Assembly: GCA_028282885.1 (NCBI GenBank)
Contig: JANQGX010000043.1
Coordinates: 1-39,469, forward strand
Source of the DNA: SAR324 cluster bacterium
GTDB lineage: Bacteria; SAR324; XYD2-FULL-50-16
Length of the DNA: 39,469 nt
Reading direction: 5' to 3'
Of the stretch, positions 34,321-39,469 are shown piece by piece. A program made the position numbers and the translations under genes. Below the pieces are notes generated by a model, which saw only the letters and a program-made list of their open reading frames with translations, ran no database searches and was not told where the DNA came from. Each line of letters opens with the position of its first letter. The first letter of the stretch is position 1.

Positions 34321-36012
34321 ATGGCGGGGACATTTAGAAAAAGAGGCGGTGGATTCAGGACGTTATTATTTCTTTTAGGCCTGACAAGCCTGATCCTTAA
34401 TCTGATTCTGCTACTGTTCACACGGACTTTTTGGAAAGAGGTCGATCAGACGCTTCAAAATGCCAGTGGATTGGACTGGTCCTGGGTTGTCCTTATAATC
34501 ACCCTGACAACAATTCTGATACTCAATTTTGGTTTGAAATCCCTGCTCTGTGTAAGGCGTCTGTTCAAGGAAGGGTATGCGGAAGCTGGGATTCTGCAGG
34601 TTATCATCGTTGTTCCGGTCATACTCATCTGGAATACCATGTCCATGGTGTTGATTCTGGAAGCCGGTGATGGCGTTATCGTTGCCCAGACCCAATACTA
34701 TTCGGAACTCCTGTTTCCCTGGATTCTATTGGTGATCAGTTTCATTTTTCTATTTATCCTCTTGTTGAGACAGGGAAGAACCCCGTTATCCAGATACATT
34801 CCTGCGGTTCTTTCGGTTATGTTCCTGGTCCTGGCAGTCAACAGCTTTCTCAGTAAACCGGAAGAGGTGGATCAAAAGATCCTTCCGATGGGAGATGAAC
34901 GTTTTGACGAGCAGATCCTGTTCAATTCCGAAACCGACTCCAAGTACATCACATTCAGAATACCCGGACTTGTTATAACCCCCAAAGGGACTGTTATCGC
35001 CTATTGTGAAGCCAGGGAAAGTTATGACGACTGGGGTAATATCGATCTGGTGATGAAACGCAGTCTGGATGGAGGTGACACCTGGCAGGATCTGCAGTTG
35101 CTTTTCAGCAGCGGTGATAATACCGTCAACAACCCGGTGATGATAACGGAAAGCGACTCCGAGATCGTCCACCTGATCTATTTTACAGACTATGCCAAGG
35201 CTTATTACCGCAAAAGTTATAACGGCGGCGGCAACTGGACGATGGCAGTGGAGATAACCCGGGTGTTTGACGGCTTCAAAAATAAATTCCCATGGAAAAC
35301 GATAGCAGCCGGTCCCGGACATGGATTACATCTAAAAAACGGCAGGCTCTATGTTCCCGTTTGGTTATCACTCGGGCAAGGCAGCGACGGACATCACCCA
35401 TCCGTCGTTTCAGCCATTTACAGTGATGATAAAGGAAAGACCTGGAAGACTGGCGAGATCGTTCCCTACAAAAACGTTAAGGATCAGAGTGAGCCGGTTG
35501 CCGTTGAGCTTTCAGACGGCAGAATCATGATGAATATGAGAAACAATGAGTACTCAAAGGACTACGTTTACAGATCGGTTTCAATCAGCCCTGATGGTGT
35601 CAGCGACTGGACCGAATCCGTATTGGACGACAATCTGCCGGACGCCGTCTGTTTCGGTTCGTTGCAGCGTTATGATGAAAACACCATTCTCTTCTCCAAT
35701 GTCCAACATTACTGGCCGACTACATCCACTCTCACCTTTTTCAATATCTGGGCTCCCAGGGAGCCGATCGGCATCAGGGCCAGTCTTGATGACGGCAGGA
35801 CCTGGCAATACTCCCGTCTTTACCAGGTTAAGGAAGGGGGCTACTCGGATATCAATGTTCACAATAGGGTGATTTTCTCTCTCTTTGAACAGGGATGGAG
35901 GAAAAAAAACAAATATCGTACCCGCTATCTCAAGCTCGCTCGTTTCAACCTGGAATGGATCAAGAGCGGGGATAAGCTCCCTTCAGCCGGAATACCGGGT
36001 GCCCTTAAGTGA
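34321..36012 (+). CDS. Membrane-anchored sialidase (BNR/Asp-box exo-alpha-sialidase)
   Basis: Protein of 563 residues. The first 180 form five hydrophobic segments (about 12-33, 53-72, 90-113, 130-149, 160-177), which place the rest outside the inner membrane. The remainder is a sialidase beta-propeller with the active-site motif FRIP (212-215), 'AYCEARESYDDWGNIDLVMK', and Asp boxes 'SLDGGDTW' (248-255), 'SDDKGKTW' and 'SLDDGRTW'. Such enzymes release terminal sialic acid or related nonulosonic acids. The start is the ATG directly after a perfect AAGGAGGTGAT site; an upstream frame from 34288 is less likely. The multi-pass N-terminal domain is unusual. The 3' end overlaps the convergent LtaS-like gene by 30 bases. 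Confidence 0.88.
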   Translation: MAGTFRKRGGGFRTLLFLLGLTSLILNLILLLFTRTFWKEVDQTLQNASGLDWSWVVLIITLTTILILNFGLKSLLCVRRLFKEGYAEAGILQVIIVVPVILIWNTMSMVLILEAGDGVIVAQTQYYSELLFPWILLVISFIFLFILLLRQGRTPLSRYIPAVLSVMFLVLAVNSFLSKPEEVDQKILPMGDERFDEQILFNSETDSKYITFRIPGLVITPKGTVIAYCEARESYDDWGNIDLVMKRSLDGGDTWQDLQLLFSSGDNTVNNPVMITESDSEIVHLIYFTDYAKAYYRKSYNGGGNWTMAVEITRVFDGFKNKFPWKTIAAGPGHGLHLKNGRLYVPVWLSLGQGSDGHHPSVVSAIYSDDKGKTWKTGEIVPYKNVKDQSEPVAVELSDGRIMMNMRNNEYSKDYVYRSVSISPDGVSDWTESVLDDNLPDAVCFGSLQRYDENTILFSNVQHYWPTTSTLTFFNIWAPREPIGIRASLDDGRTWQYSRLYQVKEGGYSDINVHNRVIFSLFEQGWRKKNKYRTRYLKLARFNLEWIKSGDKLPSAGIPGALK

Positions 36013-37806
36013 GTACTGTTTTCCTTCCAGCAGATCATACTGGATGATATTATACTCATCTATCAGCTTTCTCAGTGATTCGGGAGGATTGCGCCTGCTG
36101 AAGCGGTTTCCTTCTTTATCCTGGATATTCCCCGAAAGTACATCGATTTTTTGATAAAGCTCCCTGATCAACTGAAAATGGGCCGGAAATGCCGGCAAAT
36201 CCAGGTTCAGCAGATCCACCAGGTATGCCAGTAGAAGATTGGCTGAAATAACCTTGTCCGATCGGGGCAGATCGATATTGCTCCAGATTCTCATCGGTGT
36301 TCTGAACTTCAGGTAGTTCTTATCACTCTGAAAGGGTTTAAGATCATCAAACACCGATACCAATCCTGGCAGGTGATCCCCAAAGATAACGATCACTGTT
36401 TTTCGGGTCTGCGATTCAAAATGTCTCACCAGCTTTGCCAGAGCCTGATCGGCATGATTAATTGCGGCTGCGTAACGTTCCAGAATATCCCTGCTCTTTT
36501 CCGTATAGGTTTTATTGAGGATCCTGTACTCCTCTTTCCGTTCCCATTTGAAATAGGAGGCGTGGGTAGCGTTGTTCAGGAAAAGGCCGAAAAGTGGTTT
36601 ATCTTCCGTAGGCAGATGATCCTTAATCTTCTTTACCAGGTAGTCATCGGAAAGCAGATGGTGTACCAATTCCCACTCTTCCCTCGGATAATCGCTTTCC
36701 AGGGCTACGAAGCGGTCGAAATCGATAATCGGGTAGTAACGTCTTCGCTGGAATTCATGGGCAGAAACCGCCTGCACCCCAAGGCAATAATATCCTGCTT
36801 CTTTGAATCCCGTGGAAAGTGCCGGAAATTTCTGATAATTGTCGATGACATGCAGAAAAGGATTGGGAATACTCAAGTGGTATTGTGAAAGCCCCGTCAG
36901 CAACTCAAACTCCGGTTGCACGGTTTGTCCGCCAAACGTAGGAGAGACAAAGAAACTTCGTCCTGTCTTTTCCGTCAGGGAGGAGAAAAACGGCATGGGT
37001 GAATTAGCCATTTCCACCCCCAGGCTCTCCAGATCCATCAGCGATTCCACGCTGTAGAAAATGATATTGGGCAGATCTTGCATCGCCGGCTTCTCATCCG
37101 GGTTCACGCGGGATGGATGGTTCTCGATTATTTTGATTACAGTTTCGCTGCTGTATCCCTCCGGTGGAGGTGTCGACTTGGAGTAGCGAGCCGTTAGTAC
37201 TACAAATGAGAACAGACCTGTTTTAAAGACCACCGAATCCCGAAAACTGTTGGCCGGAAACAATTTATGATACGGCACCCTGGCAAATCGGTAATAAAGA
37301 CCGACCAGAACAAATGAGAAACCAAAACAGATTATCCTGAAACCCAGCGGACAGGGATGGGCCGGTAGTCTTAATACCAGGTAAAACATCCCTGCGAAGA
37401 GCGCTACCAGGGAGAGAAAAATCAGGATGGTCGATTTTTTCTGAATCAGGCTTGGAATATAGAGCAGTGGTTCTTTAAGTACGGTGTAATCCCAGAAAAA
37501 AAGAGGGATTCCCAGAATCTTAAATTTGGCAATATGAATGGCAACCAGGGAGATAGCAACCAGAAATACCAGAAATACTGAAAGATAGAGATGATTGGAA
37601 ATGGAATAGATCAGACTCAGAACAGCAAATATCACCGCTGTGTTCAGGAGAAACCACCAGGGTCTAAGATAACTGAAGAGCTTCCTGGGCCTGGTATCCA
37701 GGAAAAGCCAGATCAGGGTCTCACTGGTGAATACAATTGCCAGTGAGAATCGGGCGAGCTGATCGCCGCAAACGGCTCGGATATCGATTAAATAAGAAAG
37801 GTCCAT
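35983..37806 (-). CDS. LtaS-like phosphoglycerol transferase (sulfatase fold)
   Basis: Membrane enzyme of 607 residues: about five membrane helices in the first 205, then a periplasmic sulfatase-fold domain. The LtaS active-site residues have counterparts: E254 in 'IIFYSVESLMDLESLG', the nucleophile T295 in 'GGQTVQPEFELLTG', and D477/H478 in 'VIVIFGDHLPG'. Relatives move glycerol phosphate from phosphatidylglycerol to teichoic acid or, in Gram-negatives, to periplasmic glucans (OpgB). An acceptor sugar or glucan in the periplasm is the likely target here. The ATG at 37806 is preferred to a TTG at 37830. It lies 107 bases after pxpC on the same strand. Confidence 0.87.
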   Translation of the reverse strand: MDLSYLIDIRAVCGDQLARFSLAIVFTSETLIWLFLDTRPRKLFSYLRPWWFLLNTAVIFAVLSLIYSISNHLYLSVFLVFLVAISLVAIHIAKFKILGIPLFFWDYTVLKEPLLYIPSLIQKKSTILIFLSLVALFAGMFYLVLRLPAHPCPLGFRIICFGFSFVLVGLYYRFARVPYHKLFPANSFRDSVVFKTGLFSFVVLTARYSKSTPPPEGYSSETVIKIIENHPSRVNPDEKPAMQDLPNIIFYSVESLMDLESLGVEMANSPMPFFSSLTEKTGRSFFVSPTFGGQTVQPEFELLTGLSQYHLSIPNPFLHVIDNYQKFPALSTGFKEAGYYCLGVQAVSAHEFQRRRYYPIIDFDRFVALESDYPREEWELVHHLLSDDYLVKKIKDHLPTEDKPLFGLFLNNATHASYFKWERKEEYRILNKTYTEKSRDILERYAAAINHADQALAKLVRHFESQTRKTVIVIFGDHLPGLVSVFDDLKPFQSDKNYLKFRTPMRIWSNIDLPRSDKVISANLLLAYLVDLLNLDLPAFPAHFQLIRELYQKIDVLSGNIQDKEGNRFSRRNPPESLRKLIDEYNIIQYDLLEGKQYSLKGTRYSG

Positions 37807-37868
37807 ACATATATTACCGGGATTGGTCAACTGGCTCTGTCCGGTTACTCGAGCGATTTAGAAAACCG

Positions 37869-37882
37869 GGCGTGAAAGCGCC
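37869..37882 (-). terminator. Weak hairpin downstream of pxpC
   Basis: GGCG and CGCC flank a 6-base loop. On the minus strand a short T-rich stretch follows (CGGTTTTCT). The stem has only four pairs, so it may at most lower read-through from pxpC into the LtaS-like gene. Confidence 0.3.
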
Positions 37883-37913
37883 TCGATTATTGTGCAGTTC
37901 AGATACTAAAGAG

Positions 37914-38795
37914 TCAATCCTGTACAGAACGGGAAAGAGACTCCCTTTTACGATGCAAGATATTACGGGCGGAATCCAAGTCAATCTTTCTGAATCGGAT
38001 AAGCTGACCGGGGGCATATTGCGCCAGCAGATCCACATCTGCACTGATAACGTTGTAAATGCGCGGATATCCCCCAACAGTCTGTCTGTTCTTCAGTAAG
38101 ACAATCGGCCCGCCGGGTGCCAATTGAATCGTCCCGTCGGCAACCGCCTGTGAGATCATGGTATCCAACAGAACCCGCGGCAGATTGTTATAACCGGACA
38201 TGCGAAATCCCATATCGCTGAAATCATATGTAATCTTCCAAAATGATCGGGTGAACGCCTCCTTATCATCAAGGTGATGGTATTCCGGTCCCTCAACTAT
38301 CCTGATCCTTCCATCGGAGTCGCACCAGTCAAACAAGGTATTGATACCCACCCTCCGACGCCGTCTCAAATCTTCATCGACCGACTCTGCAGGCCTGATG
38401 CCGAGATAAGTTCTGAATCCCTGAATCTTGTCAAAAAAAGCCAGTCGCGCACCGGTTGCTGCCAGGTAGATCTGCCCGTTTTGAATCTGCATCGGTTTTT
38501 CTCTGTTAGCATCCGGGTGAAGAAGCACACTCCCGTATCTGGCTCCGGTAAGGGTGAAGAAGCACTTTTTATCGAACCGGATCACAGGGTCAATTGTGAA
38601 TTCCAGGGTGGGGAACTCGCGAGGATTTTTCAACAGGAGGTTTGCCGTTGAATGGGCAAAGAGATCCATGGCACCCGCGGGAGCATAACCCAGATGCTGC
38701 CGACCGTAGTTCGGATTTCCAACAGGTTTACAAAATCCGTTCTGTACATAGGTCAGGGACGATTGAAACTGAATAATAGACCGATTTGCCTGCAT
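37914..38795 (-). CDS. pxpC: 5-oxoprolinase subunit C (KipA/AHS2 family)
   Basis: Protein of 293 residues of the biotin-dependent carboxyltransferase-like KipA family. PxpC acts with PxpA and PxpB in the ATP-dependent opening of 5-oxoproline to glutamate. The N-terminal block 'YGRQHLGYAPAGAMDLFAHS' matches the family pattern, though the usual Q-D-x-G-R is altered. 'PTLEFTI', 'RTYLGI' and 'GYPRIYNVISADVDLLAQ' are also typical. A Shine-Dalgarno-like AAAGGG directly abuts the ATG at 38795, closer than normal, so the start is not certain. It follows pxpB and a 38-codon frame. pxpA is not in the window. Confidence 0.85.
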   Translation of the reverse strand: MQANRSIIQFQSSLTYVQNGFCKPVGNPNYGRQHLGYAPAGAMDLFAHSTANLLLKNPREFPTLEFTIDPVIRFDKKCFFTLTGARYGSVLLHPDANREKPMQIQNGQIYLAATGARLAFFDKIQGFRTYLGIRPAESVDEDLRRRRRVGINTLFDWCDSDGRIRIVEGPEYHHLDDKEAFTRSFWKITYDFSDMGFRMSGYNNLPRVLLDTMISQAVADGTIQLAPGGPIVLLKNRQTVGGYPRIYNVISADVDLLAQYAPGQLIRFRKIDLDSARNILHRKRESLSRSVQD

Positions 38796-38799
38796 CCCT

Positions 38800-38916
38800 T
38801 TAAATTGTCTTAGGATTGAACTGTAGCTTCACACCAAACTTCCGGAATACCGATAGAATCGGGTCGAAGGGGCAACCGGAATCCAGCATTTTGACACTAA
38901 AATAGAAATGGTTCAT
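38800..38916 (-). CDS. 38-codon ORF translationally coupled between pxpB and pxpC
   Basis: A short frame starts at an ATG overlapping the pxpB stop (ATGA, 38913-38916) with GGGAGG just upstream, and stops four bases before the pxpC start. It therefore fills the whole gap between the two genes with coupling-style junctions. The product 'MNHFYFSVKMLDSGCPFDPI' and 18 further residues match no family I know. It could be a real small protein, or a leader frame that lets ribosomes reach pxpC. Coding evidence is limited to these junctions. Confidence 0.4.
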   Translation of the reverse strand: MNHFYFSVKMLDSGCPFDPILSVFRKFGVKLQFNPKTI

Positions 38917-39469
38917 AGCCTCCCCACCTGTTGGAAAATGATGGTATCACCAGGATTCATGGATTTCAGCAGTTCGGGATCGGTGATTCCAACCAGGTTC
39001 CAGCCTCCGGGAGATTCCTGTGGATAGATACCGGCCTGAATTCCACCTATTGCAATCGTTCCGGCGGCAACCCTGTTGCGGGGCGTATCCAGCCTTGGTG
39101 TTGCCAGTTTGGGATCGAGACCGATCAGATAAGGATAATGGGGTAGAAAGCCGATCATGGCAATCGTATAATGAGGCTTCAGATGAAGCTCAATAACCTC
39201 ATCCACCTGCAAAAGGTTCAGCTCCGCGATTCTTTCCAGATCGGCACCATTGTATACTACAGGAACCTTGTGCACTACTGTTTCCGCATTTGGCTCTGCT
39301 GGTGCATCCCTTGACAGTGTCAGGTTCTCTTCTATGATTCGATTTACCGTAATCGTCAACTCATCGGGAGACAGATCCAAAGGATCGAAATAGACTGCCA
39401 GAGAATTATATGTCGGGACAACATCAAGGATACCCAATCCGCTTTTATGCACCATCGCAGTTAACACTT
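38913..39469 (-). CDS. pxpB: 5-oxoprolinase subunit B (KipI/AHS1 family), N-terminus outside window
   Basis: The last 185 or so residues of a KipI/PxpB protein. The family core is clear: 'YTIAMIGFLPHYPYLIGLDP' (relatives usually have GF-x-PGF-x-YL), 'ATPRLDTPRNRVAAGTIAIG' and 'AGIYPQESPGGWNLVGIT'. Full members have roughly 220-240 residues with a short extra N-terminal segment. A GTG at 39467 is open but probably internal, so the gene very likely runs past the right edge. PxpB forms a complex with PxpC and PxpA for 5-oxoproline breakdown; in Bacillus, KipI also inhibits a sporulation kinase. The next gene overlaps its stop by ATGA. Confidence 0.87.
   Translation of the reverse strand, partial: VLTAMVHKSGLGILDVVPTYNSLAVYFDPLDLSPDELTITVNRIIEENLTLSRDAPAEPNAETVVHKVPVVYNGADLERIAELNLLQVDEVIELHLKPHYTIAMIGFLPHYPYLIGLDPKLATPRLDTPRNRVAAGTIAIGGIQAGIYPQESPGGWNLVGITDPELLKSMNPGDTIIFQQVGRL

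Noticed and set aside
1..39469. CRISPR arrays, tRNA or rRNA genes, transposases
   Set aside because: No regularly spaced repeats, cloverleaf-like blocks, rRNA-like stretches or transposase motifs were seen by eye.

Overview
The window comes from a Gram-negative bacterium with balanced base composition. Envelope genes point that way: a Spy/CpxP-like periplasmic protein, a MacAB-type efflux pump and periplasmic solute-binding transport. A HAMP-repeat kinase beside a CheR methyltransferase and a GAF/sigma-54 activator fit a proteobacterium or deltaproteobacterium-like lineage, but no rRNA or other taxonomic marker is present, so this is inference. I saw no tRNA, rRNA, CRISPR array, intact insertion sequence or phage gene.

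Layout. (1) 1-1328, minus: CheR methyltransferase, then the 5' end of a HAMP-repeat kinase cut by the window edge. (2) 1329-2385: about 1 kb without a convincing gene, holding palindromes. (3) 2386-6896, minus: polar/basic amino-acid ABC transporter operon (ATPase, binding protein, two permeases) ending with an AstE/AspA-type deacylase. It has a strong promoter and a hairpin between the binding protein and the first permease. (4) 7410-12301: single metabolic genes (MFS transporter, VOC protein, DUF3179 protein, Gfo/Idh/MocA dehydrogenase, DsbA-fold isomerase). (5) 12305-19868: a defence island. It holds a type I restriction-modification operon with a half-length HsdS, a truncated zinc metallopeptidase after hsdR, and a divergent CD-NTase with no recognisable effector beside it. 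(6) 20125-25491: a nitrilase-family amidase, an unrecognised protein of about 570 residues, and a small operon of a Cys-rich hypothetical, a glucuronokinase-like GHMP kinase and a GalU-type uridylyltransferase. (7) 25578-32408: an envelope-stress module with a Spy/CpxP-like protein, a sensor kinase and response regulator, and a MacA/MacB efflux system. (8) 32421-39469: a sigma-54 activator, a membrane-anchored sialidase, an LtaS-like phosphoglycerol transferase, and the 5-oxoprolinase subunits pxpC and pxpB with a tiny ORF between them.

The most interesting part is region 7. The MacA adaptor carries an apparent Spy-like (LTxxQ-type) helical insert in its C-terminal region, and a separate Spy-like protein is encoded nearby. 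Near-identical TTTAC-N6-(T/G)TTAC operators lie upstream of the Spy gene and between the response regulator and macA. This suggests one regulator controls a free periplasmic chaperone, its own kinase, and a pump with a built-in chaperone-like domain. The second candidate is the orphan CD-NTase divergent from a half-S type I system.
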